From NCBI GenBank assembly GCA_964464925.1, contig CAYXLI010000024.1, forward strand, positions 28,549 through 92,548: a DNA stretch of 64,000 bases. The letters are read 5' to 3'. This DNA is from CAYXLI01 sp964464925. GTDB lineage: Bacteria; Acidobacteriota; Terriglobia; Bryobacterales; Bryobacteraceae. Position 1 is the first letter of the stretch. Every line of letters begins with the position of its first letter. The notes beneath the pieces are model-generated. The model ran no database searches, was not told where the DNA came from, and was given only the letters and a program-made list of their open reading frames with translations. Made by a program: the position numbers and the translations under genes. Below are positions 8,958-16,870 of the stretch, one piece after another.

Positions 8958-9778
8958 CTACTCCCCCTTCCCGGCGCCCAGTCGTCTCCATTACCCGAGG
9001 TGTCCTGCACTTGAAGTGCGTAATGCAGCTTGTCTCCGTCGGGCAGCGTTACCTCGAGCGTTCCTCCTTCCAGCCGTTGCGGCATTTGCACAATGACGTG
9101 ATCCTCGTCCGCGTGAGTAACATCCAGTTCCCGTTGATTCAGCCGGACCCGTGCCGCGCCTTCATGGCTCACCAGGTTTGCCCCTTCCATATGCAGGAAT
9201 CGCGTGCCTGGCGCCACACGGATAACCTGTCCATCCGGCCGTTCCAGGGGAGGCGCCGCGGGCGCGGGTGCGGGTTCGCTCACCGATGGAGTTACCCGTT
9301 TCAAGCTCGGTTTGCCAAGCGCCAGGGCCTGCCGTAATCGATCGATAGGCAATTCGGCGAACCGGGAAATTGCGGAGATTCCCGCGCTCTGATGAAGCGC
9401 TCGGAGCTGTGCGGAGTTACGAACACCCAGCCGCTCCAGGCGGTGCTGCTCGTCTTCCGTAAGGCCCATTTGCTGGAGGGAAGGGCTCCGCGTCGCTGCC
9501 ATCGAAATTGCGTTCTCCTCGATCATAGGTTTCGTAATCGTTGTAAATCCCAGGTGCACAGTGCTGGCTCCTGCTTCATTTGGCCCGCTCGTTCGAAAAC
9601 GGATGCTGCCGCTCGCGTCCATCTCCACAAACACCTGAAGGTCGAGCGAGAAGTCCTTCACCGCATACGTCAGCGGCCGGTTCACGGCCTTCAGGCGCAA
9701 CGCATCCTGCACGCGATCGAGTTGGACGGTGATCGCGTCGATAAACTCTTCCACCAGGAATGAGCCGCGCTCAGGCAT
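8954..9778 (-). CDS. Three-module protein: Trypco2-like N-terminus, helix-hairpin, IPT/TIG-like C-terminus
   Basis: 274 residues. Residues 1-90 (FIDAITVQLDRVQDAL..., then strands) resemble small domains that co-occur with peptidases (Trypco2-like); this match is from pattern memory and weak. Residues about 103-155 (LTEDEQHRLERLGVRNSAQL...) look like helix-hairpin-helix repeats. After a Pro/Ala linker, residues about 185-262 form a beta-rich module with VIRVAPGTRFLHMEGANL and EGGTLEVTLPDG, resembling an IPT/TIG Ig-like fold. The gene overlaps the downstream peptidase gene by 4 bp and the upstream 83-aa gene by 8 bp. It could be an adaptor or substrate of the peptidase; that is inference. Confidence 0.75.
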   Translation of the reverse strand: MPERGSFLVEEFIDAITVQLDRVQDALRLKAVNRPLTYAVKDFSLDLQVFVEMDASGSIRFRTSGPNEAGASTVHLGFTTITKPMIEENAISMAATRSPSLQQMGLTEDEQHRLERLGVRNSAQLRALHQSAGISAISRFAELPIDRLRQALALGKPSLKRVTPSVSEPAPAPAAPPLERPDGQVIRVAPGTRFLHMEGANLVSHEGAARVRLNQRELDVTHADEDHVIVQMPQRLEGGTLEVTLPDGDKLHYALQVQDTSGNGDDWAPGRGSR

Positions 9779-10022
9779 CCGCCTCCTCTCCCTCGTCGAA
9801 CGAAACCGACATGGCAGCCTGATGCAGCGGCGGCAACACGCCCGACTTCCAGCGTGTGTGCGGCGGGTTCGCCAGCATCACGAGCTTGCCATCTTTCAAG
9901 CCCCCGGACACTTCCAATGGGAACTGGAATGACGCTCGCGTGACCTGGATTGCCGCATCTGCGTGCGGTTCCACGGATTCGATGTAGCTCAAAAGTGTGT
10001 CCGCCAGTTCGTGCCAGAACAT
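9771..10022 (-). CDS. Unrecognised 83-aa operon protein
   Basis: Small protein of unknown function, beginning MFWHELADTLLSYIES. It has an amphipathic N-terminal helix, a beta-like middle (IQVTRASFQFPLEVSG, DGKLVMLANPP) and an acidic C-terminus. No signal peptide or membrane segment. It is coupled to its neighbours: its stop lies 8 bp inside the next gene, and paralog D ends 6 bp upstream. Its conservation inside the operon cannot be judged from one sequence, but the tight packing supports a real gene. Confidence 0.7.
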   Translation of the reverse strand: MFWHELADTLLSYIESVEPHADAAIQVTRASFQFPLEVSGGLKDGKLVMLANPPHTRWKSGVLPPLHQAAMSVSFDEGEEADA

Positions 10023-10028
10023 AGTCCG

Positions 10029-11261
10029 TCACCTCGGTGCCCAGGGGTCCGCTGCCGGTATTGAGGCCGGCGCCGCTGGAGTTGCACCACTCGCCGCCGG
10101 AGCGGGCAGTGCTCCCGTCGCGGGCGGCGCACCAGCCGCTGGGGCGGGCGCTGCTGGCACATGCGCGTGCTGGTTGATCATCTGAATGGCAAGCGGATCG
10201 GCAAAGCGGTCCAGCGGGAAGGCGTCTGTTTTGAAATTTACCTTCACCTGGCCGGTCAGGTCGGCTCTGACATTGATGTCGCTCTGCGCATTCAGATTGG
10301 CCGTGTTCACCAGCAGCGCATTCGCACTGAACGGGTTCTGTCCGGCCATTCCGGTGATGTTTCCGCTCTGCACTTTCGTCTGATTGAAGCGCAGTTTCAT
10401 CGACTCGCTGGCATCGATGTGGAACTGCAATTTCGCGGTGATCTCGCCTTCGTTCACCGAAACCCGGCTCATGCCCAGCAACACCATCGTCGCCAGGGTC
10501 TGCTGCCGCATACGGGCCAACTCCAGTCTGGCCGCAGGCACGACGGTTTCTTCCATCGTCTGATCGTCCAGGTCACTGGGGCTATTCAAGCCCAGGTCTT
10601 TGAAGAAGGACGGCATCTCGCCTTCCGGCACGCTGTCGGGATTGACCGTCAGCTTCGGCTTGCCGTCGGAGGTGTCGCGGTTGATCAGTCCGCCGTAGCG
10701 GTCGGCCAGATGATCGCGTGCCGCGTCGGGCGTGACATTGTCCTCCATGAAGTCTTTCACCGTCATGGCAACATTCTTCAGCAGCGTGGCGTAGGACTCT
10801 AGCTGCTGCTGGTGGGCAACGTGAATCGCCTGAAAGACACCCTGAATCAGGCCTGAGACAAATTGCGGAAAGTCGATGGCGTTTAATGTCGCGCGGGCCA
10901 CTTCGCCAACGCGTCCGGTCGGTCCGCCTGAAGAGCCGGCAGCGCCCGCACCCCCATCGGCCGGCGCCGGCTGGCCTGGAGCTTGCGGGCCCGGCGGCGT
11001 CGCCGCGGGCGCTGCTGTATCATCGTGCCGGGCTAATTGTTGGCGCAGGTCGAAGGGCGCCATCTGGGTCGCCCAGGAAGGGCCGCCGTTGGGCTCAGCG
11101 CCGAGCGCGAGATAGCTGGCGATCTTCGTCATAGATTCGTGCATCGCCTGCTGTGTCGGCCGGTCAAGCTGGTGGAACGAAGGCGTCGCGCGGAGCAGAC
11201 GATCGACCTCGCTCTCGATCACCCGCCGGTTCCGTGTTCGATTCGAATCCTTGTCGGGCAC
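10029..11261 (-). CDS. Paralog D of the unknown family
   Basis: 410 residues, function unknown. It contains the family blocks FPQFVSGLIQG, DFMEDN, AARDHL, MPSFFKDLGL, VPAARLELARMRQQ, LLGMSRVSVNEGEI, FHIDASES and VNFKTDAFPLDRF. A Gly/Pro/Ala-rich linker interrupts the N-terminal part and the C-terminus is Pro/Ala-rich. The start is GTG at 11261 with AGGAG 8 bp upstream. It is the first paralog in the operon and lies directly after the muramidase-like gene (15 bp). Conserved DLTG and FKSDYFP-like motifs near the C-terminus are the clearest signature for searching other genomes. Confidence 0.85.
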   Translation of the reverse strand: MPDKDSNRTRNRRVIESEVDRLLRATPSFHQLDRPTQQAMHESMTKIASYLALGAEPNGGPSWATQMAPFDLRQQLARHDDTAAPAATPPGPQAPGQPAPADGGAGAAGSSGGPTGRVGEVARATLNAIDFPQFVSGLIQGVFQAIHVAHQQQLESYATLLKNVAMTVKDFMEDNVTPDAARDHLADRYGGLINRDTSDGKPKLTVNPDSVPEGEMPSFFKDLGLNSPSDLDDQTMEETVVPAARLELARMRQQTLATMVLLGMSRVSVNEGEITAKLQFHIDASESMKLRFNQTKVQSGNITGMAGQNPFSANALLVNTANLNAQSDINVRADLTGQVKVNFKTDAFPLDRFADPLAIQMINQHAHVPAAPAPAAGAPPATGALPAPAASGATPAAPASIPAADPWAPR

Positions 11262-11276
11262 TTCCGCTTCTCCTCT

Positions 11277-13172
11277 CTAAGATTGGAAATGTTCATCCTT
11301 CAGCCGTTCACTGTCGTAGAGCTCCTTCACACGAGCGCCCCACGGCAGGTTGGCTGAACGCCGCACAATGGCCAGCAGCATTTGTTCCGGCTGCGGAACC
11401 GGCACGGGCGATTTCGTGCCCAGCTTCACCAGCGCGTCGATTACGGCGGCTTGCGTCAGCGGCCCCCAAACGCCGTCGACAGGAAGCCCGCGCGTGGCGG
11501 CTTGGAAACTCCTCAGGTCTGGATGTCCGAGCGCGGCCATCGCCTGTTGCCGTTGTGCGCCTGCCTGCACCGGGCTGACCGCGTTGATCACCCACTGCTC
11601 TGCGCCTTCCACTCCCATCCGCGCCGCACGGTCTGCCAGGATGGCTAACCCCCTTTCGGTGTTCAGCCCGAGCCAGTGTGCGAACGGGACCAGCGGATCC
11701 ACGTAGAGCGTAGCCGCCAACTCGTTCTGTGCCGCCTGGAAGGACACCACTCGCCCAGCCGCCCGGAACCGGCTGACCCACGGCTCTTCCCACAAGTCCG
11801 CACCGTCTACGGGCTGCACACGCGCTGACCGGCTCACCGATCGATCGCCCGCTGCCGGATCGTCCGCGGTCAGCATGTCTTTCAGGTCGTCGACGGAAGA
11901 TCCCATCACCTCCCGCAGCTTCGCGCGATCCCGCTTCGCCATCAGCGCAAGCAACTGCCCCAACTGTCCATTGCGCTGATTGAACTGCAGAACTCCGAAA
12001 GAGAGCCCGAAGTGAAAAGAGGAGTCGCCGCTGCCGCGCGCATCCGGATCTTCATCGAGCACCACAGCGTCATATGCTCCAAGCTTTCCGATCAGATCTC
12101 GTTTGGCCGAAATGTCGAGCGGCGGCGCGGCCGGTTTTGGCGGCGGAGCTTCCACGGCGGCTAGCGATTGGTTCGGCGGCAATTCGTGGCCGGCCTCCAC
12201 CCATTCGTCCGCTTCATCGCCGTAGGCCTGTGCGGAGGGAGCTTTGGAAGCAAGCAGCGTGTATCGCGAATTGGAGTCACTGTGCTCTGACCGGTAACCG
12301 CCGGCACCGCGATAGCTGCCATAGTCGTCATCATCGTCATCGCTGCCGCCATAGAGATATCCGGGCTCTTGCGCGCCGGCCGGATATTGCGTTTGCAGAG
12401 ACTCGGTAGCGGCGTGTTCGTCGTCTTCGTCCTCGTACCCATCCTTGTAGGACAGCGATTTGTTACTACTTGCCGCTTGCTTCGGAGCCGGTTGAGGGTT
12501 TACTCGACGTTGCTGTTTCGAACATTCGGGGCATTTGCCGTTCTTACTGACGCTTGCAGCGTGGGCTATCGCGGCTGGCGCGTCCGCGCCATCTTCTCCC
12601 TCGCCGCGATCCGCCGCGGAGTCTGGGGCGCCGGTTTCCAAACCCCTGACTGCTCCATCCGGAACAATGCCCAATGTTCGTTGCCGCAGCGCTTCGCGAC
12701 CAAACATACCACCTGCGGTCTGACCGGAAAAGTCGAACGATATTGTTACCGAAGGCGGGGACACCGGGAGTGTCTCGACCGGCTGCGCAAACGAAGGGTT
12801 TGCTCCAGTTGCATCAATGTAAGCAATGAGCGTATAGAAGATCTCCCTTGGCTTGGGTTGCGTCTGCGCGAATCCCTTCAGCACGGCGGAAGGCAACAGG
12901 TAGATCGTGGTACCGCTCGGATTGGGGATTAGGCCGCTGTCCTGGCGGCTGGAATAGAACGTCTGTTGCGTGCGCTGTCCTGCATTCTTCGGATCCAACA
13001 GTTCCTTGCGCGTAGTCGCGATCACCTCGACGAAGGCTTTCTTCTCCGTGAAAATCGTAAAGCCAAGCACAGGGAACCGGTTATCCAGGTGCTTCCGGTT
13101 GGCCACAATCTTCGGAGCCACCGGAAGAAGTTTTGCCGGGGCCGGTGCGGCCGCTGTCAGCGTGGTGGTCAT
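11277..13172 (-). CDS. Chitosanase/lysozyme-fold protein with peptidoglycan-binding domain
   Basis: 631 residues. Residues 1-155 form an N-terminal beta-rich domain I do not recognise. Residues about 190-350 are low complexity, with a CPEC pair (about 214-217) and an Asp/Tyr/Gly-rich stretch. Residues about 355-545 resemble the lysozyme-like GH46/chitosanase fold: YDAVVLDEDPDARG followed by FGLSFGVLQFNQRNGQL fits the acidic-residue plus G-x-x-QF pattern, so cleavage of a glycan such as peptidoglycan is inferred. Residues about 545-590 (LRSFQAATRG, DGVWGPLTQAAV) are a peptidoglycan-binding PG_binding_1-type domain. No signal peptide is present, so export would need another route. ATG at 13172 follows the DUF3467 stop by 1 bp. 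Confidence 0.8.
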   Translation of the reverse strand: MTTTLTAAAPAPAKLLPVAPKIVANRKHLDNRFPVLGFTIFTEKKAFVEVIATTRKELLDPKNAGQRTQQTFYSSRQDSGLIPNPSGTTIYLLPSAVLKGFAQTQPKPREIFYTLIAYIDATGANPSFAQPVETLPVSPPSVTISFDFSGQTAGGMFGREALRQRTLGIVPDGAVRGLETGAPDSAADRGEGEDGADAPAAIAHAASVSKNGKCPECSKQQRRVNPQPAPKQAASSNKSLSYKDGYEDEDDEHAATESLQTQYPAGAQEPGYLYGGSDDDDDDYGSYRGAGGYRSEHSDSNSRYTLLASKAPSAQAYGDEADEWVEAGHELPPNQSLAAVEAPPPKPAAPPLDISAKRDLIGKLGAYDAVVLDEDPDARGSGDSSFHFGLSFGVLQFNQRNGQLGQLLALMAKRDRAKLREVMGSSVDDLKDMLTADDPAAGDRSVSRSARVQPVDGADLWEEPWVSRFRAAGRVVSFQAAQNELAATLYVDPLVPFAHWLGLNTERGLAILADRAARMGVEGAEQWVINAVSPVQAGAQRQQAMAALGHPDLRSFQAATRGLPVDGVWGPLTQAAVIDALVKLGTKSPVPVPQPEQMLLAIVRRSANLPWGARVKELYDSERLKDEHFQS

Positions 13173-13173
13173 T

Positions 13174-13425
13174 TCACTGCTCCTGCTCGGTTGGTATCGA
13201 TCCGTATGTCAACTGATATTGGACGAGAGCCTCTTCGAGAATCTGCGCCAGCCTTCGCGCATATACCGGGCTTGTGACAATGCGCGTATGTAACGTCTCG
13301 GCTCCGACGTCTTCGAACGATTGCCCGAAATCTATAAGAAATTCGTACGCGTTATGGCCGACCTCGAAATAATTGCTGTAACGGCCCTCCATCCGGTCTG
13401 TGCCAGTCCTCGATAGTTCGCTCAT
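13174..13425 (-). CDS. DUF3467 family protein
   Basis: 83 residues matching DUF3467: GRYSNYFEVGHNAYEFLIDFGQ, HTRIVTSPVYARRL and a final helix ending YGSIP. The molecular role of this family is not established. The ATG at 13425 is chosen over the TTG three bases upstream because GGAGGT then has a workable spacing. It is the first gene of the operon, about 65-80 bp downstream of the candidate sigma-54 promoter, and is followed after 1 bp by the muramidase-like gene. Confidence 0.9.
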   Translation of the reverse strand: MSELSRTGTDRMEGRYSNYFEVGHNAYEFLIDFGQSFEDVGAETLHTRIVTSPVYARRLAQILEEALVQYQLTYGSIPTEQEQ

Positions 13426-13488
13426 CAAACCTCCATGCGCGGTACAGGCAACTATGTAAATGAGGCACGCCGCGCGCCATTGTTCCGT

Positions 13489-13516
13489 TTGCTGCGCTTC
13501 GGCCAGTAAACTTCCA
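13489..13516 (-). promoter_or_regulatory. Candidate sigma-54 promoter(s) of the 12-gene operon
   Basis: Two overlapping GG-N10-GC elements are present on the minus strand: TGGAAGTTTACTGGCC (13516-13501) and TGGCCGAAGCGCAGCA (13504-13489). Each matches the -24/-12 consensus only partly (TGG and GC intact, TTGC not). They lie between the palindromic sites and the first gene, in the orientation and distance expected for an enhancer-dependent promoter, next to a gene for a sigma-54 activator. Which of the two is used, if either, cannot be decided by eye. Confidence 0.4.
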
Positions 13517-13563
13517 GCACAGAACGGTTTGTAGATCCGTACCTGTTTCCGTCTTCAGCAAAA

Positions 13564-13584
13564 CTGTCACAGGTCCTGTGACAG
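13564..13584. promoter_or_regulatory. Perfect 21-bp palindrome, proximal activator site
   Basis: CTGTCACAGG-T-CCTGTGACAG is a perfect 10-1-10 palindrome in the intergenic region between the activator gene and the operon. Its core CTGTCAC/GTGACAG recurs 72 bp away at 13635-13657. It lies about 60-80 bp upstream of the candidate -24/-12 elements, as upstream activating sequences of sigma-54 activators do. The Fis-type helix-turn-helix of the 13639-15009 product is the probable ligand; that is inference. Confidence 0.75.
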
Positions 13585-13634
13585 CTGCCAAAGCGACTCA
13601 GGCAATCAAACAGCTGAAATAAAAGGAAACGGGG

Positions 13635-13657
13635 ACTGTCACGCGGTTTGTGACAGT
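13635..13657. promoter_or_regulatory. Distal CTGTCAC/GTGACAG dyad
   Basis: ACTGTCAC and GTGACAGT form perfect 8-bp arms around a 7-bp spacer. The site overlaps the last codons and stop (13639) of the activator gene. Together with the palindrome at 13564-13584 it gives two sites centred about 72 bp apart, near seven helical turns, so two activator dimers could bind the same face of the DNA. Confidence 0.7.
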
Positions 13658-15009
13658 GAGTGCTTCGGGTACAACGCTCCGGCGGTCGCGCTCTTCTGCT
13701 CTCCGGGGCTCGACAACTTGTATTTCGCCATCTTGCGATACAGCGTCATTCGTGACCATCGCAGGCGTTCTGCCGCCTTGCTCTTGTTCCATTCGCAAGC
13801 GCTTAATGCAGAGAGAAGTGATGCCAGCTCATTGTCGGGCTGGTCCGCGTTACTCACGCTGTCCGGTACGAGATAAGGCGGCAGGTGTTCGGCTCCGATC
13901 ACGCCTTCGGATAACGTAATGAATACTCCTTCAATCACGTTGCGCAACTGGCGCACGTTCCCCGGCCAATCATATTTCAAAAGACACTCCACTGCGCCGG
14001 GTGCGATGCCTTCGATATTCCGGCCATGGTGCTCATTCATTTCCCGAATCATGTATTCGATCAGGTTCAGAATGTCCGCCTTTCTTTCGCGCAGTGGCGG
14101 AAGATGAATTCTGCCGACATTCAAGCGGAAGAACAAATCGGGCCGAAACTTTTCTTCTTTGGCGAGCTGGTCCAGGTCCCGATGCGTCGCAGCCAATATG
14201 CGAATGTCCGTCACCTGTCCACGCCGCCCACCAAGCCTGTGCACTTCCTTCGTTTCCAGCACACGCAGGATCTTCGCCTGGGCCACCGGGCTCATGTCTC
14301 CGATCTCATCGAAGAACACCGTACCGCCGTTTGCCTGAGCGATCAAGCCGTCGCGCGACGAGTTCGCGCCGGTAAAGGCACCGCGCTCATAGCCGAACAG
14401 TTCGCTCTCCAGCAGCGGTTCAGGTATTGCGGCGCAGTTGATGCACACCAGAGGCCGCTGTTTTCGCCTGCTGTTGCCGTGAATCAGTTGGGCGACCAAT
14501 TCTTTTCCGCTGCCGGTTTCGCCCGTGATCAGAACAGTACAGTCGGTCTGCGCGACTTGCGAAATATATTTCCGAATCCCTTGCATTTGCACGCCGTCGC
14601 CGACCAGGATTTCACCGCCCTCAATCTCAGGAGCCGGGGCGGAATGTGTTAGCCAGCGGCGAATCGAATCGACAAGAACGGCACGATCCGGCAACGCCGG
14701 GAAATAGTCGGCGGCGCGAGCATGCAGTGCAGCGACAGCGAGATCTTCCGATCCGGGATCGGCAACCACGATCAGGCGGCGCCAGCTTCCCGGCGATAAT
14801 AGCCGCGCCGGCTCGAGGAGGCGGCGGCCGATCTCCGCTTCGCAGCAAACAATAACCAGCGCAAATGCGTCGCGATCAAGGAATTGCGGCTGTGTTTCTG
14901 CCGGAGAAAGAGTACGTACCGGAGAGCCGGGTACAGCTTCATGAACGGCTTCCGACAGTTCCCATTGACGGGCGGGGGAATCGTTAACAATGAGAATTTC
15001 GCGACACAC
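13639..15009 (-). CDS. Sigma-54-dependent activator with degenerate receiver domain
   Basis: 456 residues, NtrC-like architecture. Residues 1-123 form a receiver-like domain (REILIVNDSP), but the phospho-acceptor position reads VIVCCE (Cys55/Cys56 instead of Asp), and the Thr and Lys switch positions also look lost, so it probably is not phosphorylated. The AAA+ domain is intact: Walker A GETGSGKE (163-170), GAFTGA loop for sigma-54 contact (210-215), Walker B VFFDEIGD (231-238). The C-terminus has a Fis-type HTH (KSKAAERLRWSRMTLYRKMAKY). GTG start at 15009 with no strong ribosome site. It is transcribed toward the operon at 13425, which it most likely controls through the two dyads. Confidence 0.95.
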   Translation of the reverse strand: MCREILIVNDSPARQWELSEAVHEAVPGSPVRTLSPAETQPQFLDRDAFALVIVCCEAEIGRRLLEPARLLSPGSWRRLIVVADPGSEDLAVAALHARAADYFPALPDRAVLVDSIRRWLTHSAPAPEIEGGEILVGDGVQMQGIRKYISQVAQTDCTVLITGETGSGKELVAQLIHGNSRRKQRPLVCINCAAIPEPLLESELFGYERGAFTGANSSRDGLIAQANGGTVFFDEIGDMSPVAQAKILRVLETKEVHRLGGRRGQVTDIRILAATHRDLDQLAKEEKFRPDLFFRLNVGRIHLPPLRERKADILNLIEYMIREMNEHHGRNIEGIAPGAVECLLKYDWPGNVRQLRNVIEGVFITLSEGVIGAEHLPPYLVPDSVSNADQPDNELASLLSALSACEWNKSKAAERLRWSRMTLYRKMAKYKLSSPGEQKSATAGALYPKHSLSQTA

Positions 15010-15199
15010 GGGCCTACTTCCATCCCTCCCGGCCGGCCTCCGGCCGCGCAGTGCCGTTCATAACCAGAGGCCGTAGCGCTTTGAATGACAGCTTCTACGA
15101 TCTGGATTTCTAATTTGAAATTGTGCACCAAACTCTGTTTTTCTTCCAGCACCAAATGATTATTTCTTTCTGAGGACACCAACCACTTCCGTTGTGTGA

Positions 15200-16870
15200 T
15201 CAAACTTTCTCCAGCACCACGACCCAGTCCTGAAGGATGGGGAACACGGGGAGCCGCCAATTTCCGGACTCGTCGGGCTGCACCGAACCGATCTTGGTCT
15301 CTTTACCGGTGGCAGGGTTGAAGAAGAACGCACGGTAGCTTACATTGTTTTCCAGCCCCTTCACCAGCGGTGAATTCCACATTGGTGGACAGAATAGGAT
15401 GCGCAGTTCCCCGGGAATACCGGCGGCATAGGGCTGGTTGTAGTTCTGCTTGCTGAAGTGCGGCTCTACCCACTCGAGGTGCGGCTCCATTCTCCACCAG
15501 GGATAACGTGAGAGCAGCCGCTTCGCGTGTCCGAGTTGGCGCGAGCCGGGCAACGCCGCGGCTTCGTCCCAAGGCGTATCGCCCCAGGAACGGCCGTGGG
15601 GAGACGGACCGTACGGCTGTGTCTTCGTATTCACCTGCCAGAGACCGTTCGCTCCATACGTGTGGCCTGCGGCGCCATTCAACACAGAGGTCCAGAACAT
15701 AAAGCGCTGCACTTCCTGCCGGCTCGCTTCCATGATGCCTTCGTAACACACTTCACCAACCAGAACAGGCATACGCGGTGAGTCGCTGCTGTAGGATCGA
15801 ATGACGGACTCCACAGTGTTCGGAATGCTGGTGCGGTCGCCGTGACCGGTTTGCAACATGTCGAAATCGAGCACCGCGGGATCTTGCACCGTTACGCGGG
15901 CGGAACTGCTCGGGTGAATCGTAATGAGGTGGCCACCCGGATCAATCCTGCGAACGTATCTTGCGATTTCGGTCCAACCTTCTTTCTGCTCCGCCTTGTC
16001 ACGCTCCGGTGTTTTCGACAAGTAGTAGGGCATGGTGCCTTCACCCGCGAGGCACCAGACCACCGGCAGATCGCCCCAGCGCGCGACGAGATAGCGCCAG
16101 TATTGCTTCATCCGGTCGAGCCCAATCAGTGGCAGGTAGTAGCCCCATGCACCAACGATGCAGGGGGCGACGCCTTGCTCGACGAGGTAGCGGATCCGCA
16201 GGTCTGCCATATCGAAGTAGGCGGGATTGATGCGGGCATAATCGCGTTCCCACGGGAAGCCAGCCTCGTTCGCACCGCGCGGATCGAATTGCGGCATGTC
16301 CGGATACAGTCCGGCTACGATCTGCACAACATTGAAGCCCTTCTGCACGCGGTCCGCCGTGAGCTCCTGGAAATCCTCGGGCCAGCGCAGCCGCTGCGTC
16401 AGGCCCATCCACCACGTGTCTCCCAGCCAGAAGAAGGGCGTTCCGTCGACGTGTTCGAAATGGCGTTTATTTGATGCAATGCGAATGAGGCCGTGCCGCA
16501 GCAATTGGTTCGCGCCGGTGTACGGCGACGCATCCAGAGTGCCCCTAACTCCGTGAAGATCAGCGTTCGAAGTATCGCTTGCGACGGTGTGCCACGTATA
16601 CCTGCCTGGAACCGGCGGAGCGTAGCGTACGCGCCAGGCGCTCTCCCCGGCCCAGAACGCGGCAACCGTCTGAGAGATGCCGCGTGTTTCGAAAACGACG
16701 TTGACCTCCACGTCCTGGAATGGATTCCGGTACGTTTTTCCGGACGTGAAGGACCACTCACTCCCGGCGTGAACCATTCCGGAGTGCGATTGAGCGCCTG
16801 CATTCGCTGCGCATCCGAAAAGTCCGGCGGCAACGCGTGCATGAAATGTGCGACGGGTAATGGGTTTCAT
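15200..16870 (-). CDS. Exported DUF4038 / GH140-like glycoside hydrolase
   Basis: 556 residues. A twin-arginine signal (RRTFHARVAAGLFGCAANAGAQS) indicates Tat export. An N-terminal DUF5060-like beta domain (about 40-120, NPFQDVEV, PPVPGRYTWH) precedes a TIM-barrel DUF4038 catalytic region with FFWLGDTWW, ALITIH-like strands and PVLVGEVCYEG, as in apiosidase-type GH140 enzymes; a C-terminal beta domain follows. The likely role is release of sugars from plant pectin side chains, but the substrate is not visible in the sequence. The ATG at 16870 overlaps the sulfatase stop (ATGA), so the two are translated together. Confidence 0.85.
   Translation of the reverse strand: MKPITRRTFHARVAAGLFGCAANAGAQSHSGMVHAGSEWSFTSGKTYRNPFQDVEVNVVFETRGISQTVAAFWAGESAWRVRYAPPVPGRYTWHTVASDTSNADLHGVRGTLDASPYTGANQLLRHGLIRIASNKRHFEHVDGTPFFWLGDTWWMGLTQRLRWPEDFQELTADRVQKGFNVVQIVAGLYPDMPQFDPRGANEAGFPWERDYARINPAYFDMADLRIRYLVEQGVAPCIVGAWGYYLPLIGLDRMKQYWRYLVARWGDLPVVWCLAGEGTMPYYLSKTPERDKAEQKEGWTEIARYVRRIDPGGHLITIHPSSSARVTVQDPAVLDFDMLQTGHGDRTSIPNTVESVIRSYSSDSPRMPVLVGEVCYEGIMEASRQEVQRFMFWTSVLNGAAGHTYGANGLWQVNTKTQPYGPSPHGRSWGDTPWDEAAALPGSRQLGHAKRLLSRYPWWRMEPHLEWVEPHFSKQNYNQPYAAGIPGELRILFCPPMWNSPLVKGLENNVSYRAFFFNPATGKETKIGSVQPDESGNWRLPVFPILQDWVVVLEKV

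Noticed and set aside
1..13425. Phage tail or extracellular contractile injection system
   Set aside because: A peptidoglycan-binding muramidase-like protein alone is suggestive, but no sheath, tube, baseplate, tape-measure or AAA loader protein was recognised.
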